Origin: JAUVUV01 sp964548275
Lineage (GTDB): Bacteria > Gemmatimonadota > Glassbacteria > GWA2-58-10
Length of the DNA stretch: 64,000 bases
Reading direction: 5' to 3'
Assembly: GCA_964548275.1 (NCBI GenBank)
Contig: CAZJQI010000006.1
Location: 1 to 64,000 of the forward strand
Below the pieces are notes generated by a model. It was not told the DNA's origin. It ran no database searches and saw nothing but the letters and a program-made list of their open reading frames with translations. Position 1 is the first letter of the stretch. Each line of letters starts with the position of its first letter. Shown here piece after piece: positions 24,007 through 32,670 of this stretch. The translations under genes were made by a program, and so were the position numbers.

Positions 24007-26334
24007 TCAGTTCCCAGCCTGGCTGCTCAGCCAGTCGGCCACCTCCTTCTGCCTTTGCTCTGTAAAGCGGCTGTAGTCGCGGGGAGCGGAAAATGTCAGG
24101 TTGCTTTCAGCTCCCAGCAGGCGGTAGAGCTTTGCCACCCGGCTCACCGCGTCTTTTACGTGCGCAGGCACGGCGTCCCTGTCCAGCACCGGTGCCACTA
24201 CCAGAAGCGGGCGCGGGGCGATACAGGCCAGAATCTCTTCAAAGTCAACCGGAACGCGTCTCTCATTCTCGACAAAAAATCCCAGCCGCGGGATTAGCCC
24301 GTGAAGGTGCGAATAGGCCCGGATCCCCTCGATCCCCTCCTGTGGGCCGGCTGTGCGCATAGGGCTGAAACCGCACACTGAGGCCACACCCGCGATGCGC
24401 TTGTCGAGTGAAGCGCTGATCAGCCCCATGGTGGCGCCGAGAGAATAGCCGGCTGCGTATATTCGGCTGCTGTCGATAAAATCCAGGCCCTGGAGAACTT
24501 CCACTGCTGCGCTTGCATCAGCAACCATGCGTCCCATCTTGGACCAGTGCGGGTAGCGCTCGTAGAAGGAGGTGCCCTCCTGGATGCGGGTGCCGAAACC
24601 GATCATGTCGAAAGCGAACACGGCGAAACCCCGGTCCACAAGCATTTGGAAAAACGGCTCGATCCGCCTGGCGAAACCGGTGGGGTAGGCGTACTCGTGA
24701 AGAAAGAGGACCACCGGCAGCTTGCCCTGCCTTTCAGGCGGGTAGTACAGATTGCCGTAAAGGTAGTCCCCGAACGAGGCGTAAGGACCGATAACCGCTC
24801 GGCCCATCTTTTCACTCGCCTCCGGCCTGCTGATTACATTGCCGAGGTAGTCTTCCTTTTGTCTCTGCGAGACCTGCCGCGGGCCGGGATTCTTTCCGCC
24901 TGCAGGCTCATCTCCCAGCACCCAGGCCAGCCGCTGGTGGATCTCCTGCTTTTTCACCTGCCATGCCCGGGGGGATTCTATATTTCGCCCCTCAGGGCTG
25001 AGCAGCAGCTCTTCTGTCTCTCTCTCCGGGTAATCAGCCAGGTTGACATTTTCACCGCTGAGCTCGCGCCATCTGTGGAAAGTGTAGTTGTAGTACAAAT
25101 CTCGCGGCGGTTCTATGGTATTGCGGTCGAAAACGAAGTCGAAAAAGTCACAGTAGGCCTCGATATCGCGGGCCGAGGTGCCGTGGCGGCCGTGGCGCAG
25201 GCGGAGAGCGAGCTTATTTTCCGCCTTGAGAAACCTGTAGACTCTCCCCAGGCAGCGGTAGTTCTGCTCGATCCCCCAGGGATTGCCCTGGTGCTCGGTG
25301 ATTGCCGAGCTGAGCAACAGGCCTCGCGGTGCGACCAGGGCCATGAGCAGGTTCTGGTCCACAGGTAGCTTGTGCTCCCTGCCGATAAAAAACCTCAGGC
25401 GGGGGTGAAGCCAGTAGGGGAACCAGGTGGTGATCTCCGAAATCGTTTCATTGTCGAACTTGTCGCTGGTGTAGCGGTAAGGGTCCTCGGCTCCCGTGCC
25501 TCCGCTGCTGGAGATGACAGCGGTGATCCGCTCGTCGAACGCAGCGGCCATCAGCGACTGCTTGCCGTTGCGGGAATGGCCGGTGAGCGCGATCTTGTCC
25601 CTGTCCACGAACGGCAGGGTATAGAGGTAATCCACGGCGCGGTGCGCTCCCCAGGCGCGGCGCATCAGCCTGGTGAAATCATATTCCGGGTACCAGATAT
25701 CGGCGTAGCCCTCGGTATCATCCCTTGCATCGGCGCCTGCGTAAACGCAGCCGATGTAGCCCCGGCGAAGGGCAACCAGGGCCCAGCCGCGGTGGTTCCA
25801 CTGGGTCATGAACACCGGAAACGGGCCGTCGCCCGGCGGGATTAACAGTTCGAGCGTGAGCCTGGCCTTGCCCCCGGGCCCGAAACTCAACTCCACTGTG
25901 CGCGAGACCGCCCCGCCGTAGTTTTCCTCTTTGAGCACCTCAGCCTCGATATTTCCAGGCGGTTGTGGAAAAGTACCTGTTATCCAGTGCTTCACCTGCT
26001 GCTTGATCCACTCGCGTTTGTCCTGCCATTGCTCGAGGCTGGTAACCGGAATATTTCTGCCGCCCTGGTCGAGAACCAGCGGGTCGGGAAGAAAGGGAAT
26101 CGAGGGCAGCCGGTCGAAATCAGGGGGAAGCTCTCCTGTGCGAGCCAGCCAGTCGCGCCAGGTGGAGTCGAGCCGGGTGACCGCTCCGCGCTCAGGGTTC
26201 TCGGGCTGGATCACCGAAAGAAGCTCCTCCAGATAAGCGCGCCTTTTTTTCAGATCATCCGCTGAGCTGCCGGCTTGCGCACCCGGTGTTAAAAAAGCTG
26301 CCAGCAGAAAAAACAAAAATATCCTGATCGCCAT
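24007..26334 (-). CDS. Exported double alpha/beta hydrolase (CE15-like plus acetyl-xylan-esterase-like)
   Basis: A 775-residue protein with two complete hydrolase domains. A signal peptide (MAIRIFLFFLLAAFLTPGAQA) comes first. Domain one has GHSRNGK with Ser about 254, as in CE15 glucuronoyl esterases. Domain two has GYSLGA with Ser about 631, preceded by FLHEYAYPTGF, as in acetyl-xylan or dienelactone-type esterases; its likely Asp and His lie in VLDRDAVPAHV and near the C-terminus. Together they could remove glucuronoyl and acyl groups from hemicellulose outside the cytoplasm (inference). I start at 26334, where GGGAG lies 7 bases upstream; the longer frame to 26415 has no signal peptide at its start. 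It lies on the same strand as the sulfatase and desulfidase genes but 280 bp away from them. Confidence 0.82.
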   Translation of the reverse strand: MAIRIFLFFLLAAFLTPGAQAGSSADDLKKRRAYLEELLSVIQPENPERGAVTRLDSTWRDWLARTGELPPDFDRLPSIPFLPDPLVLDQGGRNIPVTSLEQWQDKREWIKQQVKHWITGTFPQPPGNIEAEVLKEENYGGAVSRTVELSFGPGGKARLTLELLIPPGDGPFPVFMTQWNHRGWALVALRRGYIGCVYAGADARDDTEGYADIWYPEYDFTRLMRRAWGAHRAVDYLYTLPFVDRDKIALTGHSRNGKQSLMAAAFDERITAVISSSGGTGAEDPYRYTSDKFDNETISEITTWFPYWLHPRLRFFIGREHKLPVDQNLLMALVAPRGLLLSSAITEHQGNPWGIEQNYRCLGRVYRFLKAENKLALRLRHGRHGTSARDIEAYCDFFDFVFDRNTIEPPRDLYYNYTFHRWRELSGENVNLADYPERETEELLLSPEGRNIESPRAWQVKKQEIHQRLAWVLGDEPAGGKNPGPRQVSQRQKEDYLGNVISRPEASEKMGRAVIGPYASFGDYLYGNLYYPPERQGKLPVVLFLHEYAYPTGFARRIEPFFQMLVDRGFAVFAFDMIGFGTRIQEGTSFYERYPHWSKMGRMVADASAAVEVLQGLDFIDSSRIYAAGYSLGATMGLISASLDKRIAGVASVCGFSPMRTAGPQEGIEGIRAYSHLHGLIPRLGFFVENERRVPVDFEEILACIAPRPLLVVAPVLDRDAVPAHVKDAVSRVAKLYRLLGAESNLTFSAPRDYSRFTEQRQKEVADWLSSQAGN

Positions 26335-26614
26335 TTTCAGCTCCCTGGTATGAAAAACTGTATCTGGTTGTGGATAAGATCGTTCCGGAAGTGTAAAAGA
26401 AAAAACGTCAGGCAAGCGAGCAGAACTGCCGCCTTCCTTTACGATAAGAGGAGATTACAGCATTCGGAAGAGAAATTCAAGGGAGATGGCATCTATATTC
26501 TTGATTCAAGGCAAATAAATTCCCGAGAGAAACCCGCTGGCTGCCGGGTGGAAAGCACAACAATCCCCTGGCTTGTATTACATGATGACAGACCTTTTTT
26601 AAAAAGTCTCCCTA

Positions 26615-27274
26615 CTACCGGTCAAGTGCGGCAATCAGAGCTTCAGCCTCATCGGGTTTTGCATCCACCACCCCTTTAACCGGAAATTCCAGCCCGGCAT
26701 CGGCCAGGGCCTGGATCAGCTCTTCGATAAAAGCTCCTTTACCTGGTTTTTCCCCGCCGTAATACGTGATATCCACCCCGCAGCTCGGGCTGCCGTCAAT
26801 ACCCAGCACGCCCAGGACCCGAAAGCCCTGTTTTCTGTACTGCATGGCCTGGTAAACTACATCCCGGGCAATGCTCCTGAGATATCTCCTGTCTCCAGGC
26901 GTGGAAAGCTGATCGTAAATCTCCTCCGGCCCGCCCCGGCCAAGTCCCAGGCAGGCGAGCTCGGGACAGGGCATCTGGATTATCCCGATATTGCGCCGAA
27001 GAAGGCATTCAGGAATTTTCGGGATGGCAGCGGGAGTGTAGGCGCAGGTATTGATCCGCGCGTTCTGATTCAGAATGCAGTGAGCCACAAACATCACCTT
27101 TTTACTGCGGGTGTCATCAAAGGGGGGATAGCGCTCGATCATCCTTTCACCGAACCTGTTTTTCACGAAATCGGTGGCAAAAAGACACCGGGAGCTAAAT
27201 CCTGCTGCGAGAGCAGACAGGCCGGATAAAACACGGATAAAACCTCTCCGACTGCATCTGGATTTGTCCGACAT
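26615..27274 (-). CDS. Exported TudS-related (DUF523-like) putative desulfidase
   Basis: The core carries three Cys motifs of the TudS/DUF523 type: HCILNQNAR (Cys about 66), MPCPEL (about 103) and IDGSPSCG (about 165). In TudS thiouracil desulfidase three cysteines hold a [4Fe-4S] cluster that takes sulfide from a thio-compound. The pattern fits the CD3072-like branch rather than TudS itself. Unusually it begins with a twin-arginine-like leader (CSRRGFIRVLSGLSALAAGF), which would export a folded Fe-S protein. AGGAGG is 5 bases before the ATG. It follows the sulfatase by 26 bp in one operon, suggesting joint processing of a sulfur-bearing substrate. Confidence 0.78.
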   Translation of the reverse strand: MSDKSRCSRRGFIRVLSGLSALAAGFSSRCLFATDFVKNRFGERMIERYPPFDDTRSKKVMFVAHCILNQNARINTCAYTPAAIPKIPECLLRRNIGIIQMPCPELACLGLGRGGPEEIYDQLSTPGDRRYLRSIARDVVYQAMQYRKQGFRVLGVLGIDGSPSCGVDITYYGGEKPGKGAFIEELIQALADAGLEFPVKGVVDAKPDEAEALIAALDR

Positions 27275-27300
27275 GTTTCCTCCTTTGCCAAAGGTTTTGT

Positions 27301-28830
27301 TCAGATTCCGGCTTTAAGCTTTGCTGCGAACTCCTCGCCCAGACGCGAGGAATACCTTCGGTAAATCTCGGGGTCGTCCAGGCGGGCGAGGTCTTTCTCC
27401 AGCCGCGCCTTCTGGTGCGCGAACGCTTCAGCGGAGACTTTCTCCGGGTCGACAACCGAGCGCAGCAGGTCATGAAGCTCTCTTTCCACCTCGCGGTATT
27501 TCTGTATTCCGGCTAGGTTTTCGAACTCGCCCGGGTCATCTTTCAGGTTAAACAGCAGCGGCGGGTAATCCACGAAACAGACGTATTTCCAGTCGCCCTT
27601 TCTCACCCAGAACGTTCCGGTGATATTGCCCTCGTTGTTCAGCTCGGAATATGCCCAGCGGTCCTCGCCGGTTTCCGTTCCCTGCGCCAGCGGCATGACC
27701 GATCTGCCCCGCAGGGCCGGAAAAGGCTCCAGCCCGGCCAGCTCGAGAATAGTCGCCGCCAGATCGACATGGGAAACCGGAGCAGCTACTGTCTTTGGCT
27801 CGAACCCCGGTCCGGCGATAACCAGCGGCACCCGCGCTGCAGGATCGTACGGGCAGCCCTTGAACCACATCCCGTGCTCGCCCAGCATCTCGCCGTGGTC
27901 AGCGGTGAATATCACCACCGTATTTTCGGCCTGGCCGGTTTTTTCGAGCGAGCCCAGGATTTCCCCCACCCATTCATCAAGCTGGGTGATCGTTCCATAG
28001 TAGGCAACCCGCGCCCGGCGGATATTACCCTCCGGGAACGGCGCCAGATCGAACTTGTTATAGTGGTTGGCTGCGGCCAGGGCCGGGTGAAGCTCCGGCG
28101 GCCAGCCGCCGGGTAGTCTCGGCAGAGAAATATTATCCAGGTAATACATCCGGTAAAACCTTTCCGGAATGACCCACCTGGGGTGCGGGCTGTTCAGGCC
28201 CACATACTGGACCCAGGGTTTATTGCCCAGGCCGGGAACATCTTTATCAAGAAAACGAACAGCCTCGGCCACGAAACAGGTGTCCCGGTGGGGCTTCTCG
28301 TCGATATAGGCCTCGATCTGCGCCCTGGAGTCCACGCGCGGGACAATGGGATTGCGGAAATAGGCGGTGATATCCGGGTTCAGATCGTGGCCATGCTCTG
28401 TATCGACCTCCAGCATACCGTAATCGTGGTCGAACAGGAAATCGAGCTTGCCAGTGGCCCGGCAGAGGTATCCGGAACTGGTGAGGCGGTTGGTCCAGGC
28501 CGGCACGCGGCAGTCGAAAGGCGCGGCGTTGTCGTAGGATTGGACCTCGTGCGGATACAGCCCGCTGAACATCGCAGCTCGCGCAGGCACGCAGACCGGA
28601 CTGTTGCTGTAGCAGTTGGTGAATACAGTTCCGCGCCTGGCAAGACGGTCCAGGTTGGGAGTGTAAACCAGCGGATGTCCGGCAAATCCGGCACAAGCTG
28701 CATTGAACTGGTCCGTGCAGATAAAGAGCACGTTCGGCCTGGCTGCTCCCCTGCCGCAGGAGGCAATATTCAGCAGTGACGGCAGTCCAATAGCGGCGCT
28801 GCCGATCTTGAGAAAATCCCTTCTTTGCAT
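27301..28830 (-). CDS. Tat-exported sulfatase (type I, formylglycine-dependent)
   Basis: A 509-residue arylsulfatase-family enzyme. A twin-arginine-type leader (QRRDFLKIGSAAIGLPSLL) with a possible lipobox (IASC) is followed by RPNVLFICTDQF with the first calcium-binding Asp. The activation motif is CVPAR at 80-84, whose Cys is converted to formylglycine by an anaerobic or aerobic maturase. Further metal and substrate residues appear in FTADHGEMLGEHGMWFKG. It probably removes sulfate from a glycan. I start at 28830 because GGAGG lies 7 bases upstream; 28854 is the longer alternative. First gene of an operon with the TudS-like gene. No maturase gene is in view. Confidence 0.93.
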   Translation of the reverse strand: MQRRDFLKIGSAAIGLPSLLNIASCGRGAARPNVLFICTDQFNAACAGFAGHPLVYTPNLDRLARRGTVFTNCYSNSPVCVPARAAMFSGLYPHEVQSYDNAAPFDCRVPAWTNRLTSSGYLCRATGKLDFLFDHDYGMLEVDTEHGHDLNPDITAYFRNPIVPRVDSRAQIEAYIDEKPHRDTCFVAEAVRFLDKDVPGLGNKPWVQYVGLNSPHPRWVIPERFYRMYYLDNISLPRLPGGWPPELHPALAAANHYNKFDLAPFPEGNIRRARVAYYGTITQLDEWVGEILGSLEKTGQAENTVVIFTADHGEMLGEHGMWFKGCPYDPAARVPLVIAGPGFEPKTVAAPVSHVDLAATILELAGLEPFPALRGRSVMPLAQGTETGEDRWAYSELNNEGNITGTFWVRKGDWKYVCFVDYPPLLFNLKDDPGEFENLAGIQKYREVERELHDLLRSVVDPEKVSAEAFAHQKARLEKDLARLDDPEIYRRYSSRLGEEFAAKLKAGI

Positions 28831-29077
28831 GGTCCGCCTCCAGGAGTCTAACAAGGTTTTTCCAGCCTTGAATTATCCGAAATCAAGTTGGCGATTCGGA
28901 ATGGTTTAGACGCTCGATATTACCAGGATACAGACTTAGAAAGAATAAATCAAGCTGATGCCGCATTCTGAGAAAGTTTTAATCAGACTGCGCAATGTAG
29001 AGCGTTGAATTATTGTCCTCAAAGGACTATTTTAGCCGATATTAATCCACTGTCATCACTGGAGGAGGCAAGTGATA

Positions 29078-29824
29078 ATGAATATGAAATTGAAAGATGA
29101 TTTTTTAGCGCGCTGGAAAAAGTATTTTAACGGCTCCGAACTGCCGGTAATTTTTTTCTACAGCAACCAGACCGGCTCGAGCGAGCCGGTCAGCCCTCCT
29201 TCCGGGCACAGGTGCTTTATCTGCGAACTGGCAGGTGTGCGAGAGGGGAAATCGCTCGTTTTCGATATTGATAGTGTGTCCTGCGGCGGAGGCAAAAGGT
29301 ATCTCGGCTTTAGCGAGGATGTCATGCCGAATTTCGAATATTTCCTCTCCTGCGGGATCGAGGGGAAACTCGAGGGCGAGCGCTATATCAAAAGCCCTGA
29401 ACTGGTCAGGGTATTGATGGAAAAAATGCCGTTTTTCAAGGCTCCCGGCAGGTACATCCATTTCAAGCACTGGGACATGCTCGAACAGGCCGACGAGCCG
29501 GAGGTGGTTATCTTTTTTGCCGGGGCGGATATCCTCTCCGGGCTTTTCACGCTGGCCAATTTTGACCGGGAGGACGCCAGCGGTGTATTCGCCCCCTTTG
29601 GTTCAGGATGCTCCTCGATCGTGCATTATCCTTATCTGGAAAAGAAGGCGGAAAAGCCGAGGGCAACTCTGGGTATGTTCGATGTTTCGGCAAGGCCCTG
29701 TGTGGCGGATAATATCCTCACTTTTGCCGTGCCGTTTGAGAAATTCAGGACGATGGTGGACAACATGGAGGAAAGTTTTCTGATTACAGAATCCTGGGCA
29801 AAAGTGCGCAGGAGAATTGAATAG
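29078..29824 (+). CDS. DUF169 family protein
   Basis: 248 residues with the DUF169 layout: LPVIFFYSN near the start, CFICELAGVREGKSLVFD, a Cys/Gly-rich turn SCGGGKRYLGF, then FAPFGSGCSSIVHYP and ARPCVADNILTFAVPFEKF. The conserved cysteines suggest metal or cofactor binding; the family is widespread in anaerobes and has no settled function. I choose ATG 29078, 9 bases after GGAGGAGG, over the GTG at 29072. It stands alone, divergent from the sulfatase operon, and ends at a strong bidirectional terminator shared with the P1 peptidase gene. Confidence 0.85.
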   Translation: MNMKLKDDFLARWKKYFNGSELPVIFFYSNQTGSSEPVSPPSGHRCFICELAGVREGKSLVFDIDSVSCGGGKRYLGFSEDVMPNFEYFLSCGIEGKLEGERYIKSPELVRVLMEKMPFFKAPGRYIHFKHWDMLEQADEPEVVIFFAGADILSGLFTLANFDREDASGVFAPFGSGCSSIVHYPYLEKKAEKPRATLGMFDVSARPCVADNILTFAVPFEKFRTMVDNMEESFLITESWAKVRRRIE

Positions 29825-29845
29825 GCGGCATAGCAAGAGATAGAT

Positions 29846-29882
29846 AAAGGGCTGTTTCCCGTTTTCTTGGAGACAGCCCTTT
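29846..29882. terminator. Bidirectional terminator between convergent genes
   Basis: AAAGGGCTGTTTCC (29846-29859) pairs with GGAGACAGCCCTTT (29869-29882), a 14-bp stem with one wobble. A/T runs at both ends let it serve the DUF169 gene (plus) and the P1 peptidase gene (minus). Confidence 0.85.
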
Positions 29883-29890
29883 GCGCTAAA

Positions 29891-31012
29891 TCACTGATTC
29901 AATCCCAAGGCTTTTTTCAGGCGCTCGAGGTTTATTGCCTCGCGCCGATGGCCTTCCCGGCCGGTAACAGTGGTAGCAGTGACCACGGAGGAAATTATCG
30001 CCTCCTCGGTGGCCTCCCGCACAGCGATAAAAAGACCGCTCACCGCATTGTTGCTGAGCGGCCTGCGGTTTCTTGCCAACGGGTTATCCCCAGGGCCTGA
30101 GCGGAAATCCGGATGGCTGGTAAAGGCGATTGCATAGTCGCCGCTGCCGTTTGAGAAATTCGCCCCTGCCCTGGCCATACCGGCAAAAGACCTTCTGGCC
30201 AGCCGCCGAATGTTGCGGTGGCCAAGCGGAGCATCCGTGGCAACCACGATAATACAGGAGCCGCCGCGCTCGATCTCCCCTTGATCGACTTCCTCATCGA
30301 CCCTGACCCCGTTGACTGTGAGCCTGCCGCCGAAATTTGTCTGTACAAGCGCGCCCACAGTGTAGCGCTCCTCGCCGATATCCACCACCCGCGATGCGCT
30401 GCCGATTCCACCTTTATACCCCATGCAGCCGGTGCCTGTACCAGCGCCCACTGATCCCTGCTCGATCGGCCCGGAACGTGCATCCCGAATCGCTGCAAAC
30501 ACATCCTCTTTCCCCACTGCGCGGGCCCTGATATCATTCAGGTAGTTGTCGTTGGTCTCGGCAACCAGGGGATTTATGGACACGACATTCTCCATGCCCG
30601 GAAGAGAGAGCATGTAGGAGATCAGCGCATCCGCCACCTTGGGCACTGCCAGTGTGTTGGTCAGCAGGATCGGGGTCTCGATCCGGCCGAGCTCGTTGAC
30701 CTGGGTGGAGCCGGCCAGCTTGCCGAAAGCATTGTATACCTCAACTGCACCTTCCACTTTCTCAAGGAACAGGTTGCCGCCATGCGGCAAGACAGCAGTT
30801 ACGCCTGTGCGAATGCTCTCTCCCCGGATGATCGTGCTGTGTCCAACCAGCACGCCGCCAACATCGGTGATATCATTGTTCGGGCCCGGTTCGAGCTCTC
30901 CGATAACAATACCAAGCTGCCTGGGAGTGGGCCTGCCCCGGGTGGCTTGCGCGAAAAAGACGCTCCAGCAGACAAGCGTGCCTGTAAATACCAGAGTAAG
31001 AGCCTGTTTCAT
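29891..31012 (-). CDS. Exported P1 family (DmpA-like) peptidase
   Basis: A 373-residue N-terminal-nucleophile aminopeptidase of the DmpA/S58 family. A signal peptide (MKQALTLVFTGTLVCWSVFF) precedes NNDITDVGGVLVGHSTI, LPHGGNLFLEKVEGAVEVYN and GSVGAGTGTGCMGYKGG, all family blocks. Autocleavage is expected before the Ser in the FSNGSGDYAIAF region, freeing the catalytic N-terminus. It would trim D- or beta-aminoacyl peptides outside the cytoplasm. AAGGAG lies 7 bases before the ATG. It follows the dockerin-bearing protein by 22 bp, so the two are probably one operon. Confidence 0.93.
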   Translation of the reverse strand: MKQALTLVFTGTLVCWSVFFAQATRGRPTPRQLGIVIGELEPGPNNDITDVGGVLVGHSTIIRGESIRTGVTAVLPHGGNLFLEKVEGAVEVYNAFGKLAGSTQVNELGRIETPILLTNTLAVPKVADALISYMLSLPGMENVVSINPLVAETNDNYLNDIRARAVGKEDVFAAIRDARSGPIEQGSVGAGTGTGCMGYKGGIGSASRVVDIGEERYTVGALVQTNFGGRLTVNGVRVDEEVDQGEIERGGSCIIVVATDAPLGHRNIRRLARRSFAGMARAGANFSNGSGDYAIAFTSHPDFRSGPGDNPLARNRRPLSNNAVSGLFIAVREATEEAIISSVVTATTVTGREGHRREAINLERLKKALGLNQ

Positions 31013-31034
31013 ATCGATGCTCCTTAAAATTCAT

Positions 31035-32603
31035 TCAGCGCACGGTAATCCTGCTCAGCCTGTACCAGCCCTCCCCGGCCCGGCCCTGGATAGCGAACCT
31101 GATCCGCGGCTTGCGGCTCCAGGGATCGAGCATGGCCAATCCCAGTTCATATTCTCCAGGCGGCATGTCTTTCGGCAGGATTATATTCGAATCAAAGCTA
31201 ACAGTTCCAGGCAGCCAGCCGGTGATATCAGTGTCTGTCTCAACTACCCAGCTCGTATCGCCCTCTAAAGGCCGGAGCTCGAATGCCAGGGGATGGTTAA
31301 GATAGCACGGGGCCACGCCGACATTCTCCCACTCCATTTCGTAAAACAGCCGCCTGCCTGCTTTTACCCGTGCTGGGTGAGACAGTTTTCTGAGCACGAA
31401 GCGGTAGCCCATCCTCTTTTCGAACTCCTCTACCTTGGTTCCCCACTCTGCAGGTATGGAATCATTCCCGTTATTCATGATCGTGACATGCCAGCGCAGG
31501 GCCTCGGAGAGGATATGGTCTATATCCCAGTTCCGCTCGTACCAGAACTGCATGGTCCAGCAGGTCTCGAACACCACGGGCGCGGTTTTCCAGACCTCGT
31601 TGGCTCCGGTGGAATCCAGGGCCTGCTGGTAGAAATCGTCCATGTGGTTCCAGGTGGGACTGAAACCTCCCATATCTCCCAGACAGTCGGCCCGCCAGCC
31701 GGTTCTTCGGTTTATCTGGTACTGCATGGCGAAACTATCGCCAATCAAGGCGATCAGGGGAGTTTTCTTGAAATTGTCCAGATACATGTCAATAATTTTC
31801 TGCTGGATGGAATCAGGCGGCATGCTAAGCCCGGTTTCGCTGGTGTGCCACTCGGCCCAGCGCCCGATTGAGCCGACATCGACAAAATCGACTGTCGGGT
31901 GGCCGTCGTAGCGCGCGGCCAGGGCCTTGATCAGGTTTTCGTGTTTCTCCAGGAAAATCGGGTCGCCATAATCCGGCTGCCAGCCCGTGTCGTCCTCGTA
32001 ATAACTGCCTTTTGCACCTGCCATTCTCAGCCAATCCGGCACCCGCGGCTCGCCGTTCTGGCACATCACGCGGATGTTGATTCTCTGGTCGTTGGCGATC
32101 GCCTTGGTTATCATGCTGTCGATCATCCCGAACCTGATCTGGCCATCTTCCGGCTCCAGGGTATCCCAGTACCAGCGGAACTGAGCTGTCCCGCAAAGCG
32201 GGTGCCGAGGGACTCCACGGCTGATCCAGTCGTTGAAACAATGTTTCGATTCAAAGCCCCTGAACGGGTTGAGCAGGAAATCGTCGATCTCAACCGGCTC
32301 GACTGCCACCTCATACGGCCTCATCCTGTACCACAAGAGATCCAGCAAAAGATCGAGCGCATCATCCGCGGTATATACGCCGTCAGCATTGTAGTCCAGC
32401 TCTGGATCATCGGGGTTCTCCCTGCCCCGCAGCAGCAGGGAGAGCACATCAGCCACCCCTGTCCTGCCGTCGGCGTTGTAATCGGCGAACGCGCTGTCTG
32501 ACTGCCCGGTATCGGCGAAAACGTACACCAGAAGGCCTGACAGGAGGAAGATCAAAGGCAAGGAAACCGCCCTGAGATTTTTTTTAAAACGGTTCAAAAA
32601 CAT
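31035..32603 (-). CDS. Exported dockerin-like plus DUF4832/GH-like protein
   Basis: A signal peptide (about residues 10-32) is followed by two EF-hand-like dockerin repeats (DYNADGRTGVADVLSLLL and DYNADGVYTADDALDLLL). Next comes a TIM-barrel-like domain (residues about 95-370: FRWYWDTLEPEDGQI, VDFVDVGSIGRWAEWH, FETCWTMQFWY) and a C-terminal beta-sandwich (GYRFVLRKLSHPARVKAG) like DUF4832. The barrel recalls GH42/DUF4874-type glycosidases. In this setting the dockerin pair at the N-terminus may be a calcium-binding spacer rather than a cellulosome tag, since no cohesin is visible. I start at 32603 with GGAGG 9 bases upstream. It precedes the P1 peptidase gene in one operon. Confidence 0.75.
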   Translation of the reverse strand: MFLNRFKKNLRAVSLPLIFLLSGLLVYVFADTGQSDSAFADYNADGRTGVADVLSLLLRGRENPDDPELDYNADGVYTADDALDLLLDLLWYRMRPYEVAVEPVEIDDFLLNPFRGFESKHCFNDWISRGVPRHPLCGTAQFRWYWDTLEPEDGQIRFGMIDSMITKAIANDQRINIRVMCQNGEPRVPDWLRMAGAKGSYYEDDTGWQPDYGDPIFLEKHENLIKALAARYDGHPTVDFVDVGSIGRWAEWHTSETGLSMPPDSIQQKIIDMYLDNFKKTPLIALIGDSFAMQYQINRRTGWRADCLGDMGGFSPTWNHMDDFYQQALDSTGANEVWKTAPVVFETCWTMQFWYERNWDIDHILSEALRWHVTIMNNGNDSIPAEWGTKVEEFEKRMGYRFVLRKLSHPARVKAGRRLFYEMEWENVGVAPCYLNHPLAFELRPLEGDTSWVVETDTDITGWLPGTVSFDSNIILPKDMPPGEYELGLAMLDPWSRKPRIRFAIQGRAGEGWYRLSRITVR

Positions 32604-32670
32604 AAGCAACAGCCTCCAAAACAATTAAAGCGTGGCTTCTCCGTGCCTGTTACAGCCTGCATTTATCCTG

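Noticed and set aside
24547..25368. 273-codon plus-strand frame
   Set aside because: Antisense to the double esterase, with biased composition typical of a shadow frame.
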